This document shows positions 10,333-20,874 of a DNA stretch of 64,000 nt, piece after piece; the stretch's first letter is position 1; the number at the start of each line of letters is the position of its first letter. Location of the stretch: positions 1,841,454 to 1,905,453 of the forward strand of contig NC_090628.1 in the NCBI RefSeq assembly GCF_004359215.1, written 5' to 3'. The stretch comes from Bremia lactucae. Lineage: Eukaryota; Oomycota; Peronosporomycetes; Peronosporales; Peronosporaceae. The translations under genes were made by a program, and so were the position numbers. The notes beneath the pieces were generated by a model. It searched no databases. It saw nothing but the letters and a program-made list of their open reading frames with translations, and was not told where the DNA came from.

Positions 10333-10951
10333 GTATGATCGCAGCCTACTTACGTGCATTGCCAATTTATATAAGGAAATGCAATAAATTTCATTGTAAA
10401 GATGTGAACGCCAACTTTTGGTTTGGTACATCGGTTAAAATTGCAGACTTAGGTATGGATATGTGCATGTAGCTTTTATACCCCATTGTACACTCCACGC
10501 ATGAAAATTTCACAACAGTCGAAGTAGATGCAAATGCAACGAAAACAAATTCATCGATGCTCCGCAAGGTCGCGATCTACTGCTAAAAGCTGCGCAGAAC
10601 TTGCCTTTGGAGGTAATCGCAAGCTGCTTTGAGTCCTCCTTGCTGCTGAAGTTGATTCTTGCTCATGTTCTGCACAGCGCAAGAATACGCAGTATGTAAT
10701 CTTCTTGCTTGCTGAAACCTTCCTTGGGCTGTATGGATGAGAAAAAAAGAGCTTATAAATACCGCATGTTTTATCGACTCGGGATGCCTCTTCGTAACAG
10801 GTCGAAAAACACGTTACAAGAACCAAGCTAACTCGCTTATTGCACTAAGTGCGGTTTGAATGGCCGTCGTTCGCCCGTCCACGATCAAGGCATCTGACAT
10901 AACGCGATCAGCCAACCCCCCTCCGGCACATCAAATACCTGCTGTGGATCA
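10333..10951. other. Upstream region of the elongase gene
   Basis: No coding sequence was supported; the minus frame at 10551-10826 has no recognisable features. The segment links the LTR to the ELO start codon and should hold its promoter, but no clear core-promoter element could be assigned by eye. Confidence 0.4.
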
Positions 10952-12041
10952 ATGGAAATGGCCAGCAATCTCCTTGAAAGCTACAAGCAGTGGGCTGGCG
11001 GCATGGATGTGGTGCTGATGGATTGGGTTGACCCCACCCTGCGTTATCGTCTCTCGCCGATGCGAGACTATTTTCTCGCTGACTTCGGCACGGTCTTCGC
11101 CCTGTGCGTCGCATACCTTACATTTGTAGTGGTGGGCACGGTATGTCTATCTTTCTTTTTGGCTGCACTTGCATGAACCACGTACAGCTATAGCAGCACA
11201 GCGCTGACCTTACGTTTGGTCTTGCTGCATTATTTAGCTTGTCATGAAATCAGGCATGCCCGCATTTAATATGGCTCCGCTCCAATTCATTTATAACCCT
11301 GCTCAAGTCGTCTTGTGCTCCTACATGACCGTTGAGGCCATCCTTCAGGCCCGTCGCAACGTACGTATCCTACCGGGATCATGTTTTTGTCTTGTATTAC
11401 CATTGACGTTGTTTAACTTATGTATTGCAGGGCTTTTCAGCTACCCCGTGCAATGCGTTCGATCACGAAAAACCTGTGATGGGCAATCTAATGTACATCT
11501 TTTACCTATCCAAGGTACTTGACTTTTGCGACACTTTCTTCATCGTTTTGGGCAAGAAATGGAAACAGCTTTCGGTGCTCCACGTCTATCACCACGTCAC
11601 CGTCTTCTTCGTGAGTCTTTTTTATTGTGCTCTTGTATTTGGGCTTGCCTTGAGACAATATCCTTACTTTACCATTTGCTGCAATAGTGCTACTGGGCTA
11701 ATTTTCGCACATCCTATGACGGTGACCTCTACATGACCATCGTGCTTAACGGTGGTGTGCACGCCATCATGTACATGTATTATTTTGTGAGCTCTCACAC
11801 GCGCAATATTTGGTGGAAGCCGTATTTGACGACGGTTCAAATGATCCAATTTCTGCTTATGAATGCGCAAGGCTACCTTATGGTCTCGCGTTCATGCCCT
11901 GGTATGCCGTACAAGATCTCAGTGATGTACCTTATCTACGTGCAATCGCTTTTCTGGCTCTTTATGAACTTTTTTATCATGAACTACTGTCTCAATACAC
12001 GAAAGCCAAAGTCTGTTGAGGCCGTGAAGAAGACGCTGTGA
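10952..12041 (+). CDS. ELO-family very-long-chain/PUFA fatty acid elongase (four exons)
   Basis: This is the 3-ketoacyl-CoA synthase of the microsomal fatty-acid elongation cycle, an integral ER membrane enzyme. Exons 10952-11140, 11238-11360, 11431-11610 and 11688-12041 join in phase 0 with GT..AG introns (gtatgt/ttag, gtacgt/gcag, gtgagt/atag) and give 281 aa, normal for the family. Diagnostic motifs are KVLDFCDTFFIVL (about residues 132-144), the histidine box HVYHH (155-159), NGGVHAIMYMYYF in exon 4 and TVQMIQFLLMNAQ. Several hydrophobic segments fit a multi-pass topology. The C-terminus KKTL fits a di-lysine ER-retrieval signal. The motif style resembles the elongases that act on polyunsaturated acyl-CoA in oomycetes, but substrate cannot be told from sequence. 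It appears intact. Confidence 0.93.
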
Positions 12042-12589
12042 CGAGTCGGATCAATCAGCGGAAGCGGCCGGGCAGGCAGATGAATTGCGATTCCCATTAC
12101 GAGAAACCCTTTGAGGAATTGCAAGGTGTAGAGATCATATTGTCTTAAGTAAAAAGAAAAATTAATATACCATGCATTTGAAAGAATTTTATATGCACCA
12201 TCGCCCCTATGTGAAATATAAGATACGAAATGATCATTATGAATGCCGCACCTAAAAGCACGAGTGACGATGGAAGGCACTGAGACGCGCAGACCATCAT
12301 CTTTGCCTTTTAAGAACAAAATAAACATATTTCGAACATTCTGTCCTGGCGCAATAATTTTAAAGAAATGGCACGAAGCTATCTTGCGCTCGTCTTGCGC
12401 TCTACGTTGTGGGGTGCCGCGCAATACTAAAGCATTCGCGGAAGCAAAAGCCATTTGTCTCCAATTTGCTGTCAATCGCCGGAAACCGCGATGACGGAAA
12501 GGCCACGAAGCTCGCGCTGGAACTGGAAGATGTGGTGACATGGCTCCGAACTTAGATAAAAACTGCATCTTTCAATAGCATCGTATTTC
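12042..12589. other. Elongase 3' flank, no gene recognised
   Basis: AT-rich at first, then mixed. The long minus frame 11984-12568 overlaps the elongase coding end and has no recognisable features, so it is not called. The segment separates the elongase from the methyltransferase pseudogene. Confidence 0.5.
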
Positions 12590-13050
12590 TCAAGCTAGCG
12601 CAAACATTTTGACAGAATTTTTGTTTCCAGGAAAACGTATGTCTTGTCTCTAGAAGCACCGCGAGACCAGCCTGTTGAAAGATGCTTCCAGAGCGCGTGA
12701 TGCTGCTGTCTTGCCGATCGAGGTCGCACGGCTATGCACTGTGAAAAGGTTTTCGTGTATCACAGTAAAACCATTTGGTGTCAGTGCCTTCTCACAACGT
12801 TTGGGATAGTGCACAAGGTCGAGGTCTTTCGTGTGCACCACCACCCATTGCATCCAAATAAGATCATAACTTGCACAGGTCGACTCAAGTTCCTGCAAAC
12901 CCATGCAGTATAGGTGCCTTGCTCTTCATTTGCTCCATAGTCGGAAAATCTACGCAGCAGCCTCGGACTCTGCTCCACTAAATCTACGTCGTCAAACATG
13001 GGCAGCAGCAGCAATTTGCTTACTCAAATACCTGCACCGCAGTCGGCTGC
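12590..13050 (-). pseudogene. Alpha-N-terminal protein methyltransferase (NTM1/METTL11-like) pseudogene
   Basis: Three minus-strand pieces follow the order of the NTM1 family, AdoMet-dependent enzymes that methylate protein N-termini. They are the motif I remnant AADCGAGI immediately followed by a stop (about 13027-13050), DDVDLVEQSPRLL (motif II region, about 12960-13010), and after a frameshift GLQELESTCASYDLIWMQWV then CEKALTPNGFTVIHEN (about 12760-12900). The end RFPGNKNSVKMFALA-stop (12590-12640) matches the usual family C-terminus but follows an in-frame stop. So there are at least two stops and one frameshift. The family assignment is strong from the DLIWxQWV and LxPNGxxVIxEN motifs. 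A set of tiny introns is a less likely explanation. Confidence 0.8.
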
Positions 13051-13168
13051 CGCATGACAGACAGACCCAATCAGATTTTATTGTTTCTCGTACATATTTA
13101 AGAAGCCGCTTCGATTCTCGAATAATAATTTCGGTACAAACGCAAAACGTCTAGCACGCTGTTGTGGG

Positions 13169-13379
13169 TTAGCGGACAGTTGACCTCGTCATCCCAGAAC
13201 TAATGAGCTTAGGCGTACCACGCAAGCTCTCGCGGAGTGTCAATGGTAGATTATGATATCTCATAATCTTGTGTCGTTTTCCTTTTAATTCATTGACCAT
13301 TTTCCGCAGTGCTGCTTGTCGACGCACGATTTTCCCTTCTGCTGTGTACGGCAACGGTCCCTGGGCAATAAATTTGTAC
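13169..13379 (-). CDS. Unrecognised ORF fragment cut by assembly gap
   Basis: The minus frame is open from the gap edge to a stop at 13169. From the internal Met it reads MPYTAEGKIVRRQAALRKM, then a Lys/Arg-rich helical stretch ending in TRSTVR. The composition looks coding, but no family is recognised. It lies upstream of the methyltransferase relic on the same strand and could be a separate gene end or part of the mobile element in the gap. Confidence 0.3.
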
Positions 13380-13944
13380 NNNNNNNNNNNNNNNNNNNNN
13401 NNNNNNNNNNNNNNNNNNNNNNNNNNNNNNNNNNNNNNNNNNNNNNNNNNNNNNNNNNNNNNNNNNNNNNNNNNNNNNNNNNNNNNNNNNNNNNNNNNNN
13501 NNNNNNNNNNNNNNNNNNNNNNNNNNNNNNNNNNNNNNNNNNNNNNNNNNNNNNNNNNNNNNNNNNNNNNNNNNNNNNNNNNNNNNNNNNNNNNNNNNNN
13601 NNNNNNNNNNNNNNNNNNNNNNNNNNNNNNNNNNNNNNNNNNNNNNNNNNNNNNNNNNNNNNNNNNNNNNNNNNNNNNNNNNNNNNNNNNNNNNNNNNNN
13701 NNNNNNNNNNNNNNNNNNNNNNNNNNNNNNNNNNNNNNNNNNNNNNNNNNNNNNNNNNNNNNNNNNNNNNNNNNNNNNNNNNNNNNNNNNNNNNNNNNNN
13801 NNNNNNNNNNNNNNNNNNNNNNNNNNNNNNNNNNNNNNNNNNNNNNNNNNNNNNNNNNNNNNNNNNNNNNNNNNNNNNNNNNNNNNNNNNNNNNNNNNNN
13901 NNNNNNNNNNNNNNNNNNNNNNNNNNNNNNNNNNNNNNNNNNNN
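13380..13944. other. Assembly gap (565 N)
   Basis: This is a run of N. Reading frames that cross it are meaningless. A pogo-like transposon end lies just to its right, so the gap probably hides transposon sequence. Confidence 1.
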
Positions 13945-14137
13945 TTTTTTTTTTAGATACAACTTAATATATTACTTTTGGGGTATGTGTCTACTAATAG
14001 TGGGACTTTAAAAAATATTACTTTATTACTTTGGCAAAATATTACTTTAACCTTAAGTCCCAACTCGGGACCACGAAATTTTATTACTTAGGACGTATTA
14101 TTACTTTAGAGCGTATTACTTTAGAGGGGTTCTACTG
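13945..14137. mobile_element. Pogo/Tigger-like DNA transposon, right end
   Basis: The segment ends at 14137 in ttctactg followed by TA (14138-14139), so its reverse complement begins CAGTAGAACCCCTCTAAAGT, a typical pogo/Tigger terminal inverted repeat. The interior is rich in repeated words (tattactt), each similar to the terminal motif. The left end is not present before the gap, so most of the element lies in the gap or was lost. Confidence 0.7.
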
Positions 14138-14139
14138 TA

Positions 14140-14556
14140 CCAGCAAACGATGGATATACAGGCTGTGATTAGCAAAGGGTGCATTTAAATAGATATGCGT
14201 TCTGATTGGCTTTAAGTCGGGGTGTTCAAATAGCAAAGTAAATATAGCAATGGCCTAATATTATTATTTCAGAATTCCAATTTATCGTTGTAGATGCAGG
14301 TAGCGGTATTTAAGTGTACGGGAGCATATATTATTCTCAATTCGGAAATTATTCTCAAGAGTAATTTGAATGTAATAATTGCCTCTTCTTTTGTGAATCT
14401 ATAAAATTGATAATTTCAACATAATTGTATGTTTTTTTTGAGATAGTAAAGCACTAGAAAGTGAAGGTGCGTTCGTGGACGTCGGATTTTACATTCTGGC
14501 TGTGCCTCTTAAGGCATCGGCTTACTATCTACTCAGTATTTATTTACGAGGCTGGG
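14140..14556. other. Upstream region of the PHD-finger gene
   Basis: AT-rich, non-coding. An open frame reaches back to 14461 without an ATG; the first ATG in frame is at 14557. A 5' non-coding exon or promoter may lie here. No motif could be assigned. Confidence 0.5.
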
Positions 14557-16392
14557 ATGCACTTGGCAGCGCTCAGGGATATCGTGACGCTACCATTGGA
14601 CGCTGAAGACTCGTACAGTTCCAATCAACAGAATGCGACAGCGGAGCGCAAAGGGGAAGGGAGCATTTATCAAGACAATTCGCCCAGCAGTCCATGTCCG
14701 TCCTCGTCCAGTAGCAGCAGCGAAGGCAGAAGCACTTCCAGTAGATCTAGCTCTGTCTCAAATGCCAACTCCGGTAACTTTTATAGCGTGGCGTCACCAC
14801 CACCTACAAACAACGGCAGTAAAAATATTGGAGACGATCACAAAAGAGAGAAAGTTGACGATCATTACGTCAATGGGAACAAGTATGACTCAAGCATTGA
14901 AAACTTTGCCGACGGAAGTGACCAAGAGGAAGAAGAAAGGGTGTTGATCGATACAGAGGATGAACAAGAGGGGGCCTACGATGAAAATGACCCAACAGAT
15001 GAGGATTTTAGCAGTGAAAGCGATGAAAGCTCGTGCCTCGATGGCTCATACCCACGTCTACCAGCAGCAGCAGTCGACTCACTCATAGCTCTGCGCCAGC
15101 GGGTAGCATTCAAAGAGCTGCAGCTGAATGAGAAAGAAAAAGAGGAAGTGATAGCAGATGCCAGAAAACGGCACCAAGAACGGCGACAAGCCCAGCGGTC
15201 AAAGAAAAAGAAGTCGTCGCAGTCCAAGCGGCGACATAAAAGTGCCAGCTCACAACGGCGTAAAAAATCCACAAGCTTCAAGAGGCATCACACAAACGAT
15301 GCTGCTAAGGGTAAGGATGTAACTGAGGATGAGTGGGTTGTGGATTGCTCTTGTGGACTGAATAAAAAAAATTACGATGACGGAACTTTAATGATCCAAT
15401 GCGACAGTTGCTCACACTGGGTCCATGCTAAATGTGCAAACAAACAGCCTGAGGCTGTTGCTCAGGAGAAGTTTTTGTGTTTCCGTTGTGGTTGGATCTT
15501 CGACTGCGAGTGTGATATTCGTCGCCAACCCAACCATGATGATGGGCATCGTATGGTAGAGTGCGATAGCTGCAAAACGTGGCAACATACGATGTGTGTT
15601 GGAATCCCGATGACCGAAGAACCAGCGGATGATTATCAGTGCCCACGATGTATTATGAAGGGCCGCCAATGTGAACCTGCATCGGAAAGTGGCGAGTCTC
15701 GCGATCGTCAGCTAATGAGAAGCCGCAAGGGGAAGCGAATAGGCCGTCGGCTAAGCAGAAATGCGAGTTTACTTGATGGGCGCTCAGCAGCAAGCTCAGT
15801 CGAGCCAACGACAATCTCAACGCAAGTTAAAAGAAGGCTTACTAAACGAAACAAAGAATTGACAGCAGATAAGGGTAAATCTCTTACGCAATTATCTTAT
15901 TCTCGTCCTGTGTCGGCAGCGTATTCTTCATCCATTCCACCTCCTCCCGTGTCACCACCGCCAGGATTGGCTCAAATGCTCACTAGGTCTCCAAGCTATG
16001 ATCGAAATCGCGTTCACGTAGAGGGAAGAAGAAGTTGCACACAAGGACTGCAAACTACGCAATTTGTTGACTCGCATCAGCGCAAACGAGGTCGGCCGAT
16101 GCCGAATGCTGATATTACCACAACAAAAACGAGCGGGCGTGTTCGAATTGCGTTATCCCAGTCTGAAGTTTCACCGTCGCTAAGGGGCAAAGGACTTATG
16201 CTACAAAGGTATTCTTCTAATCCAAGTGTTCCGTCGACACCATCAGGGAAGGTACGACCTTCGCGACCGCTGTCAAGTGGTACCGATCAAACCCATGGTA
16301 GCCACGGTGTTAGTAGTCGAAGGCGTAAGGGAGATTCGGCTCGAGACCGACTAGCTAAAAAGCTTAAAGTAAGAAGGGCGTCGTCGCGATGA
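14557..16392 (+). CDS. Nuclear protein with two PHD fingers
   Basis: A single-exon gene of 611 aa using the first in-frame ATG. Layout: Ser-rich N-terminal region, strongly acidic stretch (about 118-160, EEEERVLIDTEDEQEGAYDE), a long Lys/Arg/Ser-rich stretch fitting a nuclear localisation signal (about 200-250), then two adjacent C4HC3 PHD fingers: about 264-312 (CSCGLNKKN, MIQCDSCSHWVHAKC, FLCFRCG) and 316-366 (CECDIRRQ, MVECDSCKTWQHTMCVGI, YQCPRC). The tail is Ser/Pro-rich with an AT-hook-like KRGRP at about residue 510. PHD fingers usually bind the histone H3 tail, often methylated Lys4, and the aromatic Trp in each finger fits that. The likely role is a chromatin reader in a histone-modifying complex; the exact complex cannot be told. 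It appears intact. The stop is 169 bp from the next gene. Confidence 0.9.
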   Translation: MHLAALRDIVTLPLDAEDSYSSNQQNATAERKGEGSIYQDNSPSSPCPSSSSSSSEGRSTSSRSSSVSNANSGNFYSVASPPPTNNGSKNIGDDHKREKVDDHYVNGNKYDSSIENFADGSDQEEEERVLIDTEDEQEGAYDENDPTDEDFSSESDESSCLDGSYPRLPAAAVDSLIALRQRVAFKELQLNEKEKEEVIADARKRHQERRQAQRSKKKKSSQSKRRHKSASSQRRKKSTSFKRHHTNDAAKGKDVTEDEWVVDCSCGLNKKNYDDGTLMIQCDSCSHWVHAKCANKQPEAVAQEKFLCFRCGWIFDCECDIRRQPNHDDGHRMVECDSCKTWQHTMCVGIPMTEEPADDYQCPRCIMKGRQCEPASESGESRDRQLMRSRKGKRIGRRLSRNASLLDGRSAASSVEPTTISTQVKRRLTKRNKELTADKGKSLTQLSYSRPVSAAYSSSIPPPPVSPPPGLAQMLTRSPSYDRNRVHVEGRRSCTQGLQTTQFVDSHQRKRGRPMPNADITTTKTSGRVRIALSQSEVSPSLRGKGLMLQRYSSNPSVPSTPSGKVRPSRPLSSGTDQTHGSHGVSSRRRKGDSARDRLAKKLKVRRASSR

Positions 16393-16561
16393 ATAATAGT
16401 TTTACGAGTATGGAACTCAAATAATTGCGATCAATTTACTAAAGGGAAACGTAAACGTTAAAACGACTCGGAACGTTTTAAAAGCTCAAACCCTGGCGCT
16501 ATTTGTTCCATATAAAGTACCAAAACGAAGGAGTAGATAGTCTAGACTTATCAAGGAAGCA

Positions 16562-18370
16562 ATGCGACGCACCCTCTTCACGCGGCGGCCTATTGCCTTG
16601 CAGTCTCCACGCAACAGAATGCTGACGACAAAACGATCCAAACGTATTCTTTTGATTGACATTCCTGAGCATGTTTCTGAGGTTTCATGCGCTCAGGTGC
16701 TCGTTCAGCGTGGCCATACGGTCGACCAAGTTCGTGCCGTTTCGGATGAGTATCTGACATCAGTAGTAAAAAATTATGACGCGCTAATAGCAGCGCCTGG
16801 AACGAAGCTGTCAAGCAACTTGTTAAGCGTGGGTACCAAGCATAAGCTGCAATTGGTCGCTGTGCCTGCCGCCTCAATTCCCAGCGAGGATATTGATCTA
16901 ATGGAGGCCACGAATCAGGGTATAATGCTTCTGCAGCTTGATTCTAAACAGGTAGGTGACCGCTCGTCTGTCGAAGCTGAATACGGCCTCAGTCTTCTGA
17001 TTGAATTAGCGCGACATCTGCCACGTAGTATGGCCTATATGCGCTCAAGCGAACCGTTGGATCGGCAGCATCTCGTCGGCACAGAACTGGCGGGGAAGAT
17101 TCTGGGAGTTGTAGGCATTGGACAAGCTGGACGGCGTGTAGTCGACATCGCACGTACCCTTGGTCTGCAGATCTATGGCTTTGACCCAAATGTGAACCAG
17201 GAAGCAGCCGATCTCATGGGAGTAAAGTGTGTTTCCTTGGACACCCTGTATCATACTTGTGACTTCATAACTTTTCACGCTCCGTTGACGGCGCGGACCC
17301 GTGGCATGTTTGGAGACGAGGCATTGGAAAAGTGCAAAGCAGGCGTTAAAATTGTGTCTGTGGCAGAATATCGAGGTAGCCATGGGCTGCTAAACGAGAA
17401 GACGCTTTTGCGAGGCCTAGAGTCAGGGAAGATTGGAGGCGTGGCATTAGATATACTTCAATCGGTAGAATTGACGGAAAACGTGGAATTGTCGCCAGCG
17501 TGGTCCAAGCTAATGAAGCAAAAAAACGTCATAATCCGTGCCCATGAAGACGGTGCGGCATCCGACAACATACTGCTAAGTCGCAAATACCGTCTGTTGG
17601 CGGAGAACGTCGGCGATGCCCTGGCTCAGCGATACTACCGTGGTGTAGCTAACGGTGTATTCATGCCACTGACGTTGCAACCGGAGATGAAGCCATTTCT
17701 GGACCTGAGTGTGTCCCTTGGCCGTTTTGTGCACCAACTCACGCTGTCAGCCGACCCGAAGGATCAGATCACCAAGATTTATATTGCTACGTCGGGGGGA
17801 TTACAAATTGACATTACTACACCAAAGGCTCGCCAGGCTATTCAAAACTCGCTTTTAAAAGGCATGCTTGAAAGCATGGAAAAAAACAAAGAAAACGGAG
17901 GACAACTCCGAATTAGTTTGCTAAATTCGTCATTGTTAACGATGGCTAACGGCATTGACGTGCGCCAAGGTGATTTAGAAAGTGATTCGGCGGCTGCGCG
18001 CCGCAACTTAAAGAATTGCTTAACTGTTGTCGTTGAGACAAAGAGCAAAGACCGCCTCGTTGTGAAGGGTAGTGTATTTGGTGAGGACCCACGAATCGTG
18101 CACGTGGATGGATACTCGGATTTTCCTGCCTTTCGTCCAAAAGGCAACATATTGGTATTTAACAATGACGATGTTCCAGGAGCAATCGCCGGCATTCTAA
18201 GTGAGCTGTCCAAGGCGAAAATTAACATTGCTTATTTCGGCCTTGCTCGCCAGAGCAACGTAAAGTATCCTCTTGGTATTCTCGCGCTCGATTCAATGCC
18301 TTCTACTGAGACTATAAACGTTCTTAAGGATTTAACGAGCGTGCACAGCGTTCGCATCGCACGACTTTAA
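16562..18370 (+). CDS. D-3-phosphoglycerate dehydrogenase-like protein
   Basis: A single exon of 602 aa. The family oxidises 3-phosphoglycerate with NAD+ in the first step of serine synthesis. The Arg-rich start (MRRTLFTRRPIAL..MLTTKRSKR) suggests an organelle presequence. The layout is a 2-hydroxyacid dehydrogenase catalytic part, a Rossmann fold with GIGQAG (185-190), then an allosteric-substrate-binding-like region and a C-terminal ACT domain (about 527-602, from GNILVFNNDDVPGAIAGIL), as in long type I enzymes. The active-site loop is unusual: the ARGG segment reads VAEYRGSHG (Arg271), and the His motif reads RAHEDGAAS (His328) instead of PHLGAS. Glu near 303 could be the third residue. 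The protein is diverged but uninterrupted, so activity on 3-phosphoglycerate is likely but not certain. Confidence 0.88.
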   Translation: MRRTLFTRRPIALQSPRNRMLTTKRSKRILLIDIPEHVSEVSCAQVLVQRGHTVDQVRAVSDEYLTSVVKNYDALIAAPGTKLSSNLLSVGTKHKLQLVAVPAASIPSEDIDLMEATNQGIMLLQLDSKQVGDRSSVEAEYGLSLLIELARHLPRSMAYMRSSEPLDRQHLVGTELAGKILGVVGIGQAGRRVVDIARTLGLQIYGFDPNVNQEAADLMGVKCVSLDTLYHTCDFITFHAPLTARTRGMFGDEALEKCKAGVKIVSVAEYRGSHGLLNEKTLLRGLESGKIGGVALDILQSVELTENVELSPAWSKLMKQKNVIIRAHEDGAASDNILLSRKYRLLAENVGDALAQRYYRGVANGVFMPLTLQPEMKPFLDLSVSLGRFVHQLTLSADPKDQITKIYIATSGGLQIDITTPKARQAIQNSLLKGMLESMEKNKENGGQLRISLLNSSLLTMANGIDVRQGDLESDSAAARRNLKNCLTVVVETKSKDRLVVKGSVFGEDPRIVHVDGYSDFPAFRPKGNILVFNNDDVPGAIAGILSELSKAKINIAYFGLARQSNVKYPLGILALDSMPSTETINVLKDLTSVHSVRIARL

Positions 18371-18523
18371 GGACAAGTTAGAAACTGCCTTTAATCTACC
18401 AAGTGCATTAGACAACTACCTGTACTGCGTCAGCTGCGCAAGACAATCGACTTTAATTTCATTAGGAATCGCCGTTATTAAGAGTGGTTGCGAATAATTG
18501 TTCAATTTTTCTCTCGAGTGATG

Positions 18524-20141
18524 CTACGTATTGATTTTTTTGTCAGTTGAAGTCTGGAGGAATCGCTTCATCGTGTTGTACAGCAACGGACTCATAGACT
18601 CCATTTCCTCCTAATTATGAGACATAGTACTATCGTAAGCATCTTAAAGCCGATATTATACCACGGTAACTGAACTTACCTCATAACAGTACATCATTAC
18701 CGACATTGAGGCTGAAAACAGAACAACTTCGGCATATTTAAAGCCAAAGCAGACTTGACGGTCTTGCAGGATCATTGCCAAGCTGTCAATAGCGCGTGGC
18801 AGCACATACAAGGCTAATTCTGTGCACAACAAAGCGAGGTTACGGATGAGCTTCACATCTTTCTGACAGAATGCCTAAAAATACAAAAATACCAGATCGT
18901 CGGCTTTTTGGCTCTAAAAGAATTGTTATTGAAGCTCCGAATCCCGCCAAATAATAAAAGAACCGGTGGTCTGCGCTGACGACGCGGCGATGTAAGCACA
19001 CAAGGGACAAATAGAGAGTCACATATGACGCTAAGAAGCAGTTGGATCGAATTGCGCCGAACGTAGATTGCGCCAGAGTTTCGAAGGGCTTTCGTAGAAA
19101 GCGCTCGAAATGGATGACCATATTTGGCACAATAAACAGCGACAAGTACAGCGGAAAAGTCTTTTGAAAAGCACGCTTAAAGCACAAAAGCGCTCCAACC
19201 AAGCACGAGTCGGCATTTGCGTGCACAAGCCTGCATGAAACGATGTCTGTTGGCAGCGGCAGCGCTCTAGGGATCCCCGGCTTTCGATCCATCAGCTTTT
19301 GAAAAGTCGCAGCGCTAACGGGATCTCCACGATTTACATTGTGCACCATTTCAAGAGTTTCCGGCTCGACCGGACCTGTCCGCTGAATAAAGTCAAAATA
19401 ATCCGAGGGTAGCGTTGACGGCCTCATGATATATGCGTACATGACCTGCGCACACGATAGGGCAAACAGTAACGCGTCGCCGTATTGCCAGTCACTACCC
19501 CAGAAGTGCCATCGTTTTTGTCGTTTTGCAGTGTTATATCCACACTGTAGTGCTCTTGTAAGGGCATAAAGCGCGAACGATCGACGTCTTTTTGGGTCCA
19601 TGAAACCTAGCGCAAGAGCAGCAATGGCTCCAGACCCTGAGGCCGCAATCTTCTTTAGCTCCCCCTCGTCTCTAAGCTGCTTTATAGGAACAATTCGCCG
19701 TAACAGCAACGGTAGCAGTGCCTTCAGTCCTTTGTAACCACCCGTGAACCACCCTAGAAAGAGGCCGAGCCGCACAGCGTCTACGCGAAAGTTTAGGTAC
19801 TTTTCGTCCAGCAATTGCGGCAGATTAGCTGCTGCCTTCCAGTCGCGTCGTTGCAAAAATTTTAGCAGACGCAGTAAGACTGCAATACCAGCGCGTGTAT
19901 TGTAAGCGAGCAAGAAGTTGCTTTTGCCTAGTCGCAGTGCCTCCAGCAGCTCCAGGCCGAGCGTGTTGTTTTTTTTACCACCCATTTGCTCCTCGCTCGC
20001 CAAGGCGCGCACCGCCAACTGCTCAAATTCAGGAGCATCATTTTCCTCTACAGTGGAGGCGAAAAGACTAATGTCTGATGCTGTTACGTGAAGTGTTGAC
20101 GGCACATGCGGAGGCAACGACGTTGGAAACGACGACACCAT
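18524..20141 (-). CDS. TMEM135-like multi-pass membrane protein (three exons)
   Basis: The first exon is 18893-20141, with ATG at 20139-20141. Two short introns, 18820-18892 (73 bp) and 18611-18679 (69 bp), both GT..AG, join exon 2 (18680-18819) and exon 3 (18524-18610) in frame, giving 491 aa. Across the first splice the peptide becomes SRRSELALYVLPRAIDSL, and exon 2 ends VLFSASMSVMMYCYE. Both are typical of the TMEM135 family, proteins of peroxisomes and mitochondria linked to lipid and organelle dynamics. A CEAHP-like tail seen without splicing is only intron readthrough. About five to seven hydrophobic segments are visible. The gene converges with the dehydrogenase gene, stops lying 153 bp apart. 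The homology call rests on recalled family motifs; the gene model is well supported by phase and splice sites. Confidence 0.85.
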
Positions 20142-20472
20142 GAAATTAGCCTTTAATTAAGAAATGATCCGCCTGAAGATATCGACTAGGCGTATAGGTA
20201 ACAATTTTCGATTTAACGTTTTGCTTTTCCATATTCGGCATGAATAAGGTTCATCAAAATTCCTTAACGGAAGGAAGAGCGTGATGTGAATGCTTGGCGC
20301 GACACAAAGGCATAGCGTGAAAATTAGTACAGCAAGCATAATAAACTTATACTGTAGGACCTGATTGTTAGTCTAAAGCTGAAATTGCTATAAGTGGCTG
20401 TGACAAGACACACACTACTAAATAAGCTCTTATAATTTATTTATGGCCGCGGCTATGGCCACAGACACAACT
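20142..20472. other. Upstream of the TMEM135-like gene, no feature recognised
   Basis: AT-rich sequence between the minus-strand start codon and a solo LTR. Presumably it holds the promoter. No motif was assigned. Confidence 0.4.
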
Positions 20473-20874
20473 TGTAACGGGGTGTATCGTTACATGTTAT
20501 TAACACTTAAAGGTTGCTAATTAATATATTATCTAAAAGGTAGATAATATCTGGAGGATATTACTTAATATAGTAATATTCAGAATTCTTAAGGTACAGA
20601 CCATTATACCTATTTATTCCGCAGACTAATCAGAATTCATTTACATGTTTAGTGTTAGATTATAATTAAATTAGACTTTACAAAGATAGAACAAGAGACA
20701 CTTAATTATATTTACTACAGTTTTCATTTTACCCTCTTAAAGCTAGTTGCCTTAAAGAGAAAATTTCCTCTGCACGTAGTAGTGTACGTGAAATAACGTA
20801 GGGCACCACTCGCAACTGAAGCAGTGTGAAGTGGACTTGTACTGAAGCAGTACAAGTCGTAGTGCCCCGTTACA
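20473..20874 (+). repeat. Solo LTR, group B
   Basis: The segment runs from TGTAACGGGGTGTATCG to the end CCCCGTTACA, with TG..CA termini and perfect 10 bp terminal inverted repeats, 402 bp. A related copy on the minus strand lies at 60175-60612 (shared start GGGGTGTATC, shared attatctaccttt-type core and cctctgcacgta block). No internal retrotransposon sequence adjoins it, so it is probably a recombination remnant. Flanking 5 bp are not identical (caact / attgg), so no clear target duplication remains. Confidence 0.85.

Noticed and set aside
11984..12568. 194 aa minus-strand frame.
   Set aside because: It overlaps the elongase 3' coding end, has no recognisable motif, and its composition looks like non-coding readthrough.
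13269..14011. Three long frames spanning 13380-13944.
   Set aside because: They consist almost wholly of N from the assembly gap.
14461..14556. Upstream extension of the PHD protein frame.
   Set aside because: It begins with GTG and contains no ATG. The first ATG at 14557 is a better start for a eukaryotic gene.
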